Assembly (NCBI RefSeq): GCF_913061305.1
Contig: NZ_CAJXST010000001.1
Span: forward strand, 1 to 64,000
Direction of reading: 5' to 3'
Source: an uncultured Porticoccus sp.
GTDB taxonomy: Bacteria; Pseudomonadota; Gammaproteobacteria; Pseudomonadales; Porticoccaceae
DNA: 64,000 nucleotides
Both the position numbers and the translations under genes were made by a program. Below are positions 36,550-45,734 of the stretch, in pieces. The notes beneath the pieces are model-generated. The model ran no database searches, had not been told where the DNA came from, and saw nothing but the letters and a program-made list of their open reading frames with translations. Every line of letters begins with the position of its first letter. Position 1 is the stretch's first letter.

Positions 36550-37950
36550 ATGCTTAAGTTCCGTCGAATACTGGCAACGCTTCTCATCAGCGGGCTCCTC
36601 GCTACTGGTGCAGTATTCGGCGACACCGTCAAGCCAGCCAATGTGATTCTTTTTATCGGCGATGGCATGGATGAACACCAAATCACCATGGCGCGCAATT
36701 ACCTACTCGGGCCGGAAGAAGGTCTCCTGGCGATGGAACAATTGCCAGTCCGCAGTTCTGTCCGGGTACAGACCCTGCTGGAAAACCGACCAGACCGGTT
36801 CACTTTTATCGCCGATAGCGCCAACTCCGCGTCGACGCTGGCCACCGGTCAACTCACCAGCATTGGCCGCATTGCCACCAGCGCCGGAACGGACTTCGAC
36901 CAGCCCACTATCCTGCAGGCCGCCCGCGAATCTGGATTCCTCACCGGGCTGGTCACCACCGCCAGCCTGACCGATGCCACCCCCGCCGCTTTTGTTGCCC
37001 ATACAGCACACCGCAACTGTCAGGGACCGGAGGATATGAATCGCGCCATCAGCTACGCGCCGCCCTCTCAGCAGTGCGCCATCGACTCGAAACAACAGGG
37101 CGGCCCCGGCTCCATCGCAGAACAACTCATTGATGCCCGTGTTGATGTCTTACTCGGTGGCGGAAAAAAATACTTTGCCCAGAAAAATCATTCGGGTGCG
37201 CAACTGCTGGATCAGGCCAGGTCTCAGGGCTATCAACTGATCGACCATATCGGCCAACATGATGCGTCGGATCAATCGACCGAGCCACGACTGCTCGGTC
37301 TGTTTTCACCGGGACATCTGCCGGTGGAATGGATCGGCAGCGGCAACCGCAAGGCCGAGGCTGTCGAACTGGTCTCCGGAAAACCTGTGTTCGCCGCGCC
37401 TTTTGACTGCCTGAAAAACCCCCGACACAACGGCATACCGACACTGGCCCAAATGACCCGAAAGGCGCTTGCCCGGTTATCCAGAGACCCTTCGCGAGGG
37501 TTTTTTCTGATGGTCGAGGGAGCATCCATCGATAAGCAGGCCCATCGGCGCAACCCCTGTGGTCAGATTGGTGAATTGAGCGCGCTGGACAGTGCAGTGG
37601 CGGTCGGGCGCGAATTTGCCAAACAGCATCCCGGCACCCTGGTCATCGTCACGGCAGATCATGGTCAGGCCAGCCAGATTTTACCCCTGCCCGACAACTA
37701 TATGGCCTTGACAGAATCGCTGCAAAGTCCCCAATACCCGCCGGGGTATTACGCCGTACTGAAAACCCGGCACGATGATCTGATGGCTGTGGGCTATGCC
37801 ACCAACGCTCCACCCCAGGGGGGATGGGAACAGCACACCGGGGTTGATGTTCCCGTGTTTCTCGAGGGGATTGACGGGCTGGAAGTTCCAGCGTTGATGA
37901 GCCAACGGGATATTTTCCGGTTAATGCGAGAGCATTTGCAGCTGCCCTGA
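36550..37950 (+). CDS. Alkaline phosphatase family protein
   Basis: 466 residues with a signal peptide (about 1-24, ending GAVFG). Core motifs of the PhoA superfamily are present: VILFIGDGM with the metal-binding Asp, DSANSASTLATG with the nucleophilic Ser, FLMVEGASIDKQAH, and VIVTADHG. It lies 15 bp after pykA, which is unusual for a PHO gene; no Pho box was identified. It is likely periplasmic and zinc-dependent. Confidence 0.92.
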   Translation: MLKFRRILATLLISGLLATGAVFGDTVKPANVILFIGDGMDEHQITMARNYLLGPEEGLLAMEQLPVRSSVRVQTLLENRPDRFTFIADSANSASTLATGQLTSIGRIATSAGTDFDQPTILQAARESGFLTGLVTTASLTDATPAAFVAHTAHRNCQGPEDMNRAISYAPPSQQCAIDSKQQGGPGSIAEQLIDARVDVLLGGGKKYFAQKNHSGAQLLDQARSQGYQLIDHIGQHDASDQSTEPRLLGLFSPGHLPVEWIGSGNRKAEAVELVSGKPVFAAPFDCLKNPRHNGIPTLAQMTRKALARLSRDPSRGFFLMVEGASIDKQAHRRNPCGQIGELSALDSAVAVGREFAKQHPGTLVIVTADHGQASQILPLPDNYMALTESLQSPQYPPGYYAVLKTRHDDLMAVGYATNAPPQGGWEQHTGVDVPVFLEGIDGLEVPALMSQRDIFRLMREHLQLP

Positions 37951-37972
37951 ACGGGCCGTCCCGATAACGGTG

Positions 37973-38875
37973 CTAACCCAGCAAAATGCCGATGCCCAGC
38001 AGCACCGGGGTCGACAACACCAACAACACATTCTTGCCCAGGGCAGGCACCATGGCGGGAATATCGCCACCACTACCCAGCAGATCACGGGTAATCATCA
38101 GCCCCAGTGGCAGGGTCGCCAATGCCAGCAATGCCGGCCATGGCAACAGGCCAAGTACCACGCCGATCACCACAGAACCGTATGCGCCCAGCAGCAACAA
38201 CCGGTAGATACGAACACTGGCCACCACCCCCAGCAATACCGGAAAATGACGTCGACCCACCGCCCGATCTGCATCGATATCCGGGAGCTGATTGAGCAAT
38301 AACAGGGCGTTGACCAGAAAGAACACCGCCCAGCCAACGGATTGTCCAGCGGCGAAAAAATCCCCTGTCAAAACATACACGGTCCCGTTAACCATCAGCA
38401 GCCCGAAACCCACACCGGGGGATACCAGGCACGCCATCGGCATTCGGTTTATCAGGCGAGTGTAGGCAACGATAATCAATCCACCCAACAGGCCCAGCGA
38501 GAGGATTCCAGGCCCCGCCCGCCATGAAAGGTAGGCGCCGATCAGCACCATGAGGAGAAAGGCACCGATAAAAAGCCACAGCGCAGTGCCCAGCAGGGCA
38601 GGCCTGTCAGGCAGCGTCCCGCTACCACCGCTGAACGGCGTTCGATGGGTGATATTATCGAGGCCGCTTTTAAAATCCTGGTATTCGTTGAGCGCATTGA
38701 CCGCCACATGGGCCGCCAGTGCGCCCACAACAATCAACAACAGCAAATCCAGTGGCAATCTGCCGGTTAGCTGAAAACTGACCGCGGCAGCAGGAAACAG
38801 TACCGCCGGCGTCAACAGCAGGAAGGGGCCTCTGGCAATTGCCAACATGGCCTGGAATCGCCGGGCTATCAGCAC
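37973..38875 (-). CDS. UbiA-superfamily prenyltransferase (MenA-like)
   Basis: 300 residues, about eight membrane helices. The first Asp-rich motif is NALNEYQDFKSGLD and the second is DIDADRAVGRRHFPVLLG, as in aromatic prenyltransferases that attach polyprenyl chains to quinone precursors. The NEYQD form recalls MenA-type enzymes, but no other menaquinone genes are in the window, so the acceptor is unknown. Convergent with the phosphatase gene and downstream of ilvA. Confidence 0.85.
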   Translation of the reverse strand: MLIARRFQAMLAIARGPFLLLTPAVLFPAAAVSFQLTGRLPLDLLLLIVVGALAAHVAVNALNEYQDFKSGLDNITHRTPFSGGSGTLPDRPALLGTALWLFIGAFLLMVLIGAYLSWRAGPGILSLGLLGGLIIVAYTRLINRMPMACLVSPGVGFGLLMVNGTVYVLTGDFFAAGQSVGWAVFFLVNALLLLNQLPDIDADRAVGRRHFPVLLGVVASVRIYRLLLLGAYGSVVIGVVLGLLPWPALLALATLPLGLMITRDLLGSGGDIPAMVPALGKNVLLVLSTPVLLGIGILLG

Positions 38876-38905
38876 GCCACATATCCTCCCCGTTTTTCCC
38901 CGATG

Positions 38906-40417
38906 CTAGCTCAGAAAAAACTGGTAAGCGGGATTTTGGGTCTCTTCCTTCCAGGTGTAGCCCAGCTGGTCAAGGAACTGACTCACCAGCTTCTGTTCGC
39001 CCAATGGCACCTGCAGGCCCACCAGAACCCGACCGTAGGCAGCGCCGTGGTTGCGATAGTGGAACATGGAAATATTCCACTTCCCTCCCAGTTGATTGAG
39101 GAAATTCATCAGTGCCGCGGGCCGCTCGGGAAACTCAAAGCGGTACACCACCTCTTCGGTCGCCTCCGGCGCGCGGCCGCCGACCATATGGCGAATGTGT
39201 AGCTTGGCCATTTCGTTGTCGGTCATATCCACCAGCGAATATCCCTTGTCGGTCAGGTCCGCCACCAGTTGCTGACGATCCTCGTCACCGGAGACCTGCA
39301 CACCGACAAAAATATGGGCCTCGGCGGGATCGCCCATGCGGTAGTTGAACTCGGTAATGTTGCGCTTGCTGAGAGAGGCGCAAAAGGCCTTGAAGCTGCC
39401 CGGTTGTTCGGGAATCGTCACCGCCAGAATCGCCTCGCGTTTTTCACCGATTTCCGTGCGCTCGGAGATATAACGAAGCCGGTCGAAATTGATATTGGCG
39501 CCGCAATCCACCGCCAGTAGCGTCTGCCCTTTTACCCCGGTGCGCTCGACATATTTTTTCAATCCGGCCAGACCCAGCGCCCCGGCGGGCTCACAAATGG
39601 ATCGGGTATCCTCAAAGGTATCCTTGATCGCCGAACAGATCTCGTCCACCGACACGGTAATCACTTCATCAATGGTATTGCGGAGTACCCGAAAGGGCTC
39701 CTTGCCAATCTGGGCAACGGCCGCTCCATCGGCGAACAGACCCACATGCTTCAAGCGCACCCGACGACCCGCTTTCATCGCGGCATCCAGGCAGGCAGCA
39801 TCCTCCGGCTCCACAGCGATCACCTTGACTTCAGGTCGCACATACTTAATGTATGCCGCCATCCCCGCCGCCAAACCGCCGCCCCCAACCGCAATGAACA
39901 CTGCATCGAGGGGACCGGATACCTGCCGTAAAATCTCCATCGCAATGGTGCCCTGGCCGGCAATCACATCGGGATCATCAAATGGGTGGATATACGTCAT
40001 GCCCTTTTCGGTCACCAGCTTGAGCGCGTAATCCGAGGCTTCATCATAGGTGTCACCCTGCAGGACTACCTTTGCCCCGCGAGCCCGCACCGCATTGACC
40101 TTGATCTGTGGTGTGGTGGTCGGCATGACAATGATTGCCTTGACACCCAGTTTTTTGGCGGCCATGGCGAGGCCCTGGGCATGGTTTCCCGCCGATGCAG
40201 CGACCACGCCTTTGGCGAGTTGCTCCTCGCTGAGGCAGAGCATTTTGTTATAGGCCCCGCGCAACTTGAAGGAAAACACCGGTTGCAAATCTTCCCGTTT
40301 CAGCAGTACCCGGTTACCGAGACGCTGGGACAGTTGTGCGGCCTCATCTACCGGGGTTTCCACCACCAGGTCATAGATACGGGCATTGAGGATACGTTTT
40401 ACGTAGTTTTGTGGCAT
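38906..40417 (-). CDS. ilvA: Threonine ammonia-lyase, biosynthetic
   Basis: 503 residues; PLP enzyme converting threonine to 2-oxobutanoate for isoleucine synthesis. The PLP lysine is in FSFKLRGAYNKM, with SAGNHAQG as the substrate loop and AVGGGGLAAGMA as the phosphate loop. Two C-terminal ACT-like regulatory regions (about 330-410 and 425-500) indicate feedback control by isoleucine/valine. Divergent from rpiA. Confidence 0.97.
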   Translation of the reverse strand: MPQNYVKRILNARIYDLVVETPVDEAAQLSQRLGNRVLLKREDLQPVFSFKLRGAYNKMLCLSEEQLAKGVVAASAGNHAQGLAMAAKKLGVKAIIVMPTTTPQIKVNAVRARGAKVVLQGDTYDEASDYALKLVTEKGMTYIHPFDDPDVIAGQGTIAMEILRQVSGPLDAVFIAVGGGGLAAGMAAYIKYVRPEVKVIAVEPEDAACLDAAMKAGRRVRLKHVGLFADGAAVAQIGKEPFRVLRNTIDEVITVSVDEICSAIKDTFEDTRSICEPAGALGLAGLKKYVERTGVKGQTLLAVDCGANINFDRLRYISERTEIGEKREAILAVTIPEQPGSFKAFCASLSKRNITEFNYRMGDPAEAHIFVGVQVSGDEDRQQLVADLTDKGYSLVDMTDNEMAKLHIRHMVGGRAPEATEEVVYRFEFPERPAALMNFLNQLGGKWNISMFHYRNHGAAYGRVLVGLQVPLGEQKLVSQFLDQLGYTWKEETQNPAYQFFLS

Positions 40418-40560
40418 TTTTCTGGATACTGTCCAATTATGTGATCAACGGGCAATAGTAAATTTTCCCCTCCGACAACACCAGCGCTGCGGGGGATTAT
40501 CTGACTTTTCACCCGTTGATCCGTATAATCAGCCACTTCTGAAATCGGGCAAGCAGAACC

Positions 40561-41256
40561 ATGAGCACACCATCGAACAGCCAGGATGCAATGAAACAGG
40601 CCGTCGCCGCCGCTGCTGTGGAATTCACGCTGCAACGCATTGACGACAAAAGCACCATTGGCATTGGTACCGGCTCAACGGCCAATGCTTATATCGATTT
40701 GCTGGCAGAACACAAGGCCAAAATAACGGGCACGGTTGCCAGCTCCGAGGCCTCAGCCGAGCGGCTGCGGGGCCATGGTATTCCCGTCTACGACCTGAAC
40801 AGTGTCGATGAGATTACCCTCTATGTGGACGGCGCCGACGAAGTGAACCCCCACCTGGAGCTGATCAAGGGTGGTGGCGGCGCCCTCACCCGGGAGAAAA
40901 TTGTTGCAGCAGTGGCTCGCGAATTCCTCTGTATTGCCGACCAGTCCAAGTGGGTCGAGCATCTGGGCACCTTTCCACTGCCGGTGGAAGTGATCCCGAT
41001 GGCACGCAGTCACGTGGCCCGGGAGCTGGTCAAGCTGGGCGGTGATCCGGTCTACCGGCAGGGCGTGAAGACAGATAATGGCAACGTCATTCTCGACGTA
41101 CACCACCTGTTCCCCATCAGTCCGGTACGCAAACTGGAAGAGCAGATCAACAATATCACCGGCGTGGTCTGCAATGGCCTGTTTGCCCTGCGCCCGGCAG
41201 ATGCCCTGATGCTGGGCACATCGACCGGGGTCAAGACCGTCTACCCGGTGGACTGA
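40561..41256 (+). CDS. rpiA: Ribose-5-phosphate isomerase A
   Basis: 231 residues; interconverts ribose-5-phosphate and ribulose-5-phosphate. [14 protein letters not shown], the [27 protein letters not shown] segment with the catalytic Asp/Glu/Lys, and DNGNVILD are family-specific. The ilvA/rpiA divergent pair is common in gammaproteobacteria. Confidence 0.97.
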   Translation: MSTPSNSQDAMKQAVAAAAVEFTLQRIDDKSTIGIGTGSTANAYIDLLAEHKAKITGTVASSEASAERLRGHGIPVYDLNSVDEITLYVDGADEVNPHLELIKGGGGALTREKIVAAVAREFLCIADQSKWVEHLGTFPLPVEVIPMARSHVARELVKLGGDPVYRQGVKTDNGNVILDVHHLFPISPVRKLEEQINNITGVVCNGLFALRPADALMLGTSTGVKTVYPVD

Positions 41257-41271
41257 TTGCCGTCACCGGCG

Positions 41272-42294
41272 CTACATCACCTGCAGGGGCGGTTCTGCCA
41301 TCGCGGCGAACTGCTCGCGCAATTCAAGAATGTGTTCACTCCAGTAACGCACCGTATTGAACCAGGGAAATCCCATGGGGAAGGCAGGATCGCTCCAGCG
41401 ACGCGCCAACCAGGCCGCGTGGTGAATAATCCGCAGTGAACGGAAAGCTTCCACCAGCTGCAATTCCCGTGGGTGAAAATCAAAGAACTGATTGTAGCCG
41501 TCGATAATTTCCGATAATTGTGCCGTCTGGCGATCCCGGCTCCCGGACAACAGCATCCAGATATCCTGGATGGCCGGTGCCATTCGCGCATCGTCCAGGT
41601 CTACAAAATGTGCATTGTCATCACGCCACAGGATATTACCGGCATGGCAATCCCCATGAACCCGGATATAGTCGATGGGACCGGCATTCGCAATCGCTTG
41701 ATCCACCGCCTGGAGCAGATCCCTGACCAGCGAGTCGTAAGCTTCCTTTAGCTCGGAGGGAATAAACTGTTCGCTGACCAGCGCCGCGGCCTCATGGCCA
41801 AAAATCCTGCTGGTCAGGGTTGGCCGATGCACAAAGGGGCGCACCGCCCCAACGGCGTGGATACGCCCCAGCAATTTACCAAGCAAATAGAGATTATCGA
41901 GATTATCCAGCTCCGGACCATACCCTCCCCTCCTCGGATACAGCGCAAAACGGTAGTCCTTGTATTCGAACAGGCTGCGGCCCCGGTCATCGCGAATGGG
42001 GGCAACCACAGGCAGCTCATGGGCTTCCAGCTCAAAACAGAACTGATGCTCCTCGAGGATCTGCTCGTCGCTCCAGCGAGCGGGGCGATAAAACTTGCCA
42101 ATTAACGGCTGGCGATCCTCAATACCGATCTGATAGACCCGATTTTCATAGCTGTTGAGGGGGAATTGCCGCCCATCGCAGTGATAACCTATGCTCTCCA
42201 CCGCATCCATGACAATCTCGGGTCCGAGCCGATAAAACGGCTGCTCCTCAGGATTGACAGCGTGACTGACATCCCGCTGCTCATCGCTGTTCAT
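41272..42294 (-). CDS. srkA: Stress response Ser/Thr protein kinase SrkA (YihE) family
   Basis: 340 residues, aminoglycoside-phosphotransferase-like kinase fold. NSYENRVYQIG is the nucleotide loop, VHGDCHAGNILW the catalytic loop and HFVDLDDARMAP the metal-binding Asp. E. coli SrkA protects stressed cells from death induced by MazF. Start ATG overlaps the MFS-like gene stop (ATGA); there is no independent strong ribosome-binding site, pointing to coupled translation. Confidence 0.92.
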   Translation of the reverse strand: MNSDEQRDVSHAVNPEEQPFYRLGPEIVMDAVESIGYHCDGRQFPLNSYENRVYQIGIEDRQPLIGKFYRPARWSDEQILEEHQFCFELEAHELPVVAPIRDDRGRSLFEYKDYRFALYPRRGGYGPELDNLDNLYLLGKLLGRIHAVGAVRPFVHRPTLTSRIFGHEAAALVSEQFIPSELKEAYDSLVRDLLQAVDQAIANAGPIDYIRVHGDCHAGNILWRDDNAHFVDLDDARMAPAIQDIWMLLSGSRDRQTAQLSEIIDGYNQFFDFHPRELQLVEAFRSLRIIHHAAWLARRWSDPAFPMGFPWFNTVRYWSEHILELREQFAAMAEPPLQVM

Positions 42295-43469
42295 GAGGAT
42301 TGGACACTGTGGTCGGTGAGTAGCTGCCCGTTGGCTCGAACAACCTTGGCAAAAAAGAGCAGCCCCAACGCCCAGAACACCACGCCTGCCCACGGCAACC
42401 ACTGCAGGGACGGCTCACTGACCAGTGTCGCCGACACCATTATTGCACCCACAATGGCAAGCAGGGGTATAGTCAGAATCAGTGGTGAGAACTGTCCACT
42501 GCTGTCCAGTTTCGCCAGCAAACCCATCAGATAGGCTGCGACAAAAAACCCGGCCGCACCCAGCAGACCGTACGCCGTGAGATAACCGGTTTTGTCCGGT
42601 TTAACCTGCAATAACACAACGGCCACCAACACCAGCACCCCCGCCATACCAACCGGCAGCAAAAAACCCCGGCGGGCCGCCAAAATTGCGCCCAGCAAAG
42701 CACCGAACACCCTGGCCAGCAACAGCAACATGATCGCCGAGGCGCCCAACCCCAGTGCCGGCTGCGCTGTTTCGAACTGCAGTTGATGCGACGACCAGAA
42801 CAGGCCACATCCCAAAAAGATCAACAAACCGGCTATCGCCACCTGAAGCAACTGCCGGTCGGCCCGACTGTTGCGGCTGCTGAGCAAGCTCAGGCGTTTG
42901 GCACCGCTGGTCGGCAACAGGCGGCTCAGCAATACCGTCAGAAATGCCAGCCCGGCCAGCGCCAATAATACCTGCTGTGAGTCGGCACCCGGCGCAAATG
43001 ACGGCACCAAAAAAGTCAGTCCTGCCGCCATCAGGGCCTGGACAAAAAGTGCCCAGGCAAAACTGCTGACCGGTTTCACCGTATCGCCCAGGCAACTGAC
43101 CACCACACTCAGCCCCAAACCGGCAAACAGGCCAGCCAGACCATGGCAGACCATCAGCCACAGGGCGCCGGATACCAGCGCCGCTGCCAGCAACGCGAAG
43201 GCAGAGCCGAGTCCGCCAATCAACACCAACCGCCGCCAATCGCCCAAACGGATAAAAAATACTGCCAACCCCGAGGCCAGCATAGCCCCTGCCGAAAAAA
43301 GTCCCGGTAACAGCCAGCGATTCAACGACGCAGCCGCCGCCATATCTTGCTGAAAATAGGGCAATGCCTGCCAGTAAAATGACAGACACAACCCCACCAG
43401 TATGGCTGTCAGGCGCACACTGGAACGGTTCACATCCACACGTTTCTTTTCAAACAGAATTGAAGACAT
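42291..43469 (-). CDS. Major facilitator-like membrane transporter
   Basis: 392 residues with about 12 predicted membrane helices in two halves separated by a basic loop near 200 (RLSLLSSRNSRADRQ). It has the overall pattern of an MFS permease, but no substrate-specific motif was recognised. The 4-bp overlap with srkA suggests a link to stress response or efflux; that is inference only. Confidence 0.75.
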   Translation of the reverse strand: MSSILFEKKRVDVNRSSVRLTAILVGLCLSFYWQALPYFQQDMAAAASLNRWLLPGLFSAGAMLASGLAVFFIRLGDWRRLVLIGGLGSAFALLAAALVSGALWLMVCHGLAGLFAGLGLSVVVSCLGDTVKPVSSFAWALFVQALMAAGLTFLVPSFAPGADSQQVLLALAGLAFLTVLLSRLLPTSGAKRLSLLSSRNSRADRQLLQVAIAGLLIFLGCGLFWSSHQLQFETAQPALGLGASAIMLLLLARVFGALLGAILAARRGFLLPVGMAGVLVLVAVVLLQVKPDKTGYLTAYGLLGAAGFFVAAYLMGLLAKLDSSGQFSPLILTIPLLAIVGAIMVSATLVSEPSLQWLPWAGVVFWALGLLFFAKVVRANGQLLTDHSVQSS

Positions 43470-43668
43470 TTCCGGTATCCGCTCCTCGCTTTGAAAGGTG
43501 GGTACTTTGCTGCCTGCAGAAATAAATGTCCAGATGGATTTACTGCGATGGGACGACTGGCCGACCTGGCTGTAGTGACATCAATTTGTCACAGCAAATT
43601 CATTTTTCTGACATGGAGGCTTGCTAGCCTCGTCAGCGAATATGAAAAGAAATGAAAAGGAAAAAGCC

Positions 43669-43953
43669 ATGAATAAGGTACAACAAACAAAACCGAACGA
43701 ACCGTCTATCAATAACTTGATGCGCGAACAGGCCGCCAACTTCTTTGTTGAGGTAACCGGCTCCGGCGAACGCATTTACCACTGGACTGATACCCGGGTG
43801 GATATGTTGTCCAGCACCAAGCTTTGGGAAATTTTGCGTATCTCGGAAATACCCGGCTGTGATCTGGAAGCGGCTTTTATTGATGCGATTACCGATGAGC
43901 TGATTCGCCGCACCGATTATTTTGACGGTCGTCCACGGCTGCCAAGGCACTGA
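43669..43953 (+). CDS. Hypothetical small protein (94 aa)
   Basis: Not recognised. AAGGA lies 8 bp before the ATG at 43669. The sequence begins MNKVQQTKPNEPSINNL and is soluble and acidic-to-neutral with a helical middle (SSTKLWEILRISEIPGCDLEAAFIDAITDEL); no signal or membrane segment. It stands alone between the divergent MFS-like gene and a convergent DUF1653 gene. Codon use looks normal for the window, so I think it is real. Confidence 0.65.
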   Translation: MNKVQQTKPNEPSINNLMREQAANFFVEVTGSGERIYHWTDTRVDMLSSTKLWEILRISEIPGCDLEAAFIDAITDELIRRTDYFDGRPRLPRH

Positions 43954-44002
43954 CTGGCAGAGCCTGGAGTTCCGTTAACGGCCATCTTCGGGGGCAGCAA
44001 CA

Positions 44003-44221
44003 CTATTCGCTGCACAAGCCCACGAATTCAAACCGCTTCATCGTTACCCCACTCCGTTCGATCATCTCGTCGAACATGGCCAGCGGACGAACCCACAGCT
44101 GGCTCTCGCCATAAAGTGGCCGATAGACCACATGCCAGTCACCGGTTTCACTGTGACGGGCCAAACCGGTCACCTCATACAAGTTACCCTTGAAATGTCG
44201 GTAACGCCCCAGCGGAATCAA
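44003..44221 (-). CDS. DUF1653 domain-containing protein
   Basis: 72 residues, matching small DUF1653 proteins (LGRYRHFKGNLYEVTGLARHSETG, VVYRPLYGESQLWVRPLAMFDE). Function unknown. The only in-frame start is a TTG ending at 44221, with GGAG about 12 bp upstream. Positioned downstream of the peroxiredoxin gene on the same strand. Confidence 0.82.
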   Translation of the reverse strand: MIPLGRYRHFKGNLYEVTGLARHSETGDWHVVYRPLYGESQLWVRPLAMFDEMIERSGVTMKRFEFVGLCSE

Positions 44222-44278
44222 TGTCCCGTCACTCCAAAGAACTTTGAACCCGAGAACTTTGGCCTAGAGGATCTTAAA

Positions 44279-44758
44279 CTAAAGGATTTCGAGGGTCTTT
44301 TCTGCGGCACTGACATCCACCTTACCCTCAGGCTCTATCGCCAGATGAGTCACCACACCATCCTCTGCAACCAGGGCAAACCGCTGGCAGCGCATGCCCA
44401 TGCCGTGACCAGTGGCATCCATCTCGAGACCCAGTTTTTTGGTGAGTTCGCCGTTGCCATCGGCCAGCATCAGTAGCGCGTCGGCATTCTGGTCTTTGCT
44501 CCAGGCACCCAGCACAAAAGCGTCATTGACCGCCATACAGACAATGGTATCGACTCCTTTCGCCTTGATGCGATCCGCGTTGGTCACATAGCCCGGCAGG
44601 TGGCTGAGAGAACAACCGGGGGTAAATGCCCCCGGCACGGCAAAAAGCACAACCTTTTTACCCTTGAAAATATGATCAGTGGTGATATCTTCCGGTCCCT
44701 TTTCACCCGGAGTTTTGAGGGTCAAAGCGGGGATAGTGTCGCCAACAGAAATAGTCAT
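44279..44758 (-). CDS. Peroxiredoxin, Prx5/AhpE-like
   Basis: 159 residues. The peroxidatic cysteine is in VPGAFTPGCSLSHLPGYV, the classic Prx5 signature; a second cysteine in GMRCQRFALV may resolve it. It reduces hydrogen and alkyl peroxides using glutathione/glutaredoxin or thioredoxin. The ATG ending at 44758 follows AAAGGTG. Confidence 0.93.
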   Translation of the reverse strand: MTISVGDTIPALTLKTPGEKGPEDITTDHIFKGKKVVLFAVPGAFTPGCSLSHLPGYVTNADRIKAKGVDTIVCMAVNDAFVLGAWSKDQNADALLMLADGNGELTKKLGLEMDATGHGMGMRCQRFALVAEDGVVTHLAIEPEGKVDVSAAEKTLEIL

Positions 44759-44851
44759 AACTACACCTTTATTATCCATAATAGAAAATTTGATCCGGCA
44801 CACAAAACCGAAAAGAGAAAGGATTCGGCATGGAACGCCGGATACCACCTA

Positions 44852-45529
44852 TCAGCGTGCCACCACTTCGGTGGACACGGCAATCAGGTCGCCCAGCTCT
44901 ACCAACAGCTGGTCACCGGGGGCCAGAGGGCCAACGCCGGCGGGCGTGCCGGTGAGAACAATGTCGCCAGGCATCAGCGTAAAAAAGCCGGAGATATAGG
45001 CGATCAGTTGCGCAACCGGTGTCAACATCATGGCGGTACTGCTCTGCTGGCGCAAGTCACCATTGACCGTCAATCGTATTTGCACGTCCTGCAGATCGGC
45101 GACCCGGGCGCGATCCACAAAAGCGGAGGCGGGACAGGCCCCATCAAAGGCCTTGGCCTTATCCCAGGGAAGCCCTTTCTGTTTGAGTTGTGCTTGCAGC
45201 TCGCGCAGGGTGAGATCCAGCGCCACACCAACCCCGGCAATTGCAGCGTCGGCCTCCTGTTCACTGCACTGGCTCAGTTGCTCGCCAATCAGCACCGCCA
45301 TTTCTATCTCATGGTGACAGGCACCCAGGGTAGTCGGTATCGCAATCGGTTGTTCCAGAGATGCCAGCGCCGTCGACGGCTTCAGGAACAGCACCGGCTC
45401 GGCGCCGGGCTGGCTGTTCATCTCGCTGACATGGTCCCGGTAGTTAAGCCCCACGCATACCACCTTACCCGCGGGAATCTGCGCGGAAAGACCGTCGGCA
45501 AAATGAATACAGTGATCAAAGTAATGCAT
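44852..45529 (-). CDS. Fumarylacetoacetate hydrolase family protein
   Basis: 225 residues, similar in size to E. coli YcgM. VGLNYRDHVSEM at the N-terminus, the metal-binding CHHEIEMAVLIG and ALDLTLRELQ acids, and LTGTPAGVGPL near the C-terminus fit the FAH fold. Members act as acylpyruvases or oxaloacetate decarboxylases; the substrate is uncertain. Same strand as the peroxiredoxin gene, 93 bp upstream of it. Confidence 0.9.
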   Translation of the reverse strand: MHYFDHCIHFADGLSAQIPAGKVVCVGLNYRDHVSEMNSQPGAEPVLFLKPSTALASLEQPIAIPTTLGACHHEIEMAVLIGEQLSQCSEQEADAAIAGVGVALDLTLRELQAQLKQKGLPWDKAKAFDGACPASAFVDRARVADLQDVQIRLTVNGDLRQQSSTAMMLTPVAQLIAYISGFFTLMPGDIVLTGTPAGVGPLAPGDQLLVELGDLIAVSTEVVAR

Positions 45530-45734
45530 CGTCGAGCCCCTTTTTGTCGCTGAGTGCCAGCCAACCCCTGACGATCCGATAGATATAGCAGATGCGGACC
45601 ATTTGCGTGAGATACCTCAACTGCCCGCTCGCTTGAGGCACGGCCTTTTTCACTGTTCCGTCCGAAACGGTAAGCCGCGTCGCATACCCGAGCTGTGACG
45701 GCGGCTTCTCATCCGATATCAGTGGAACCTCTGG

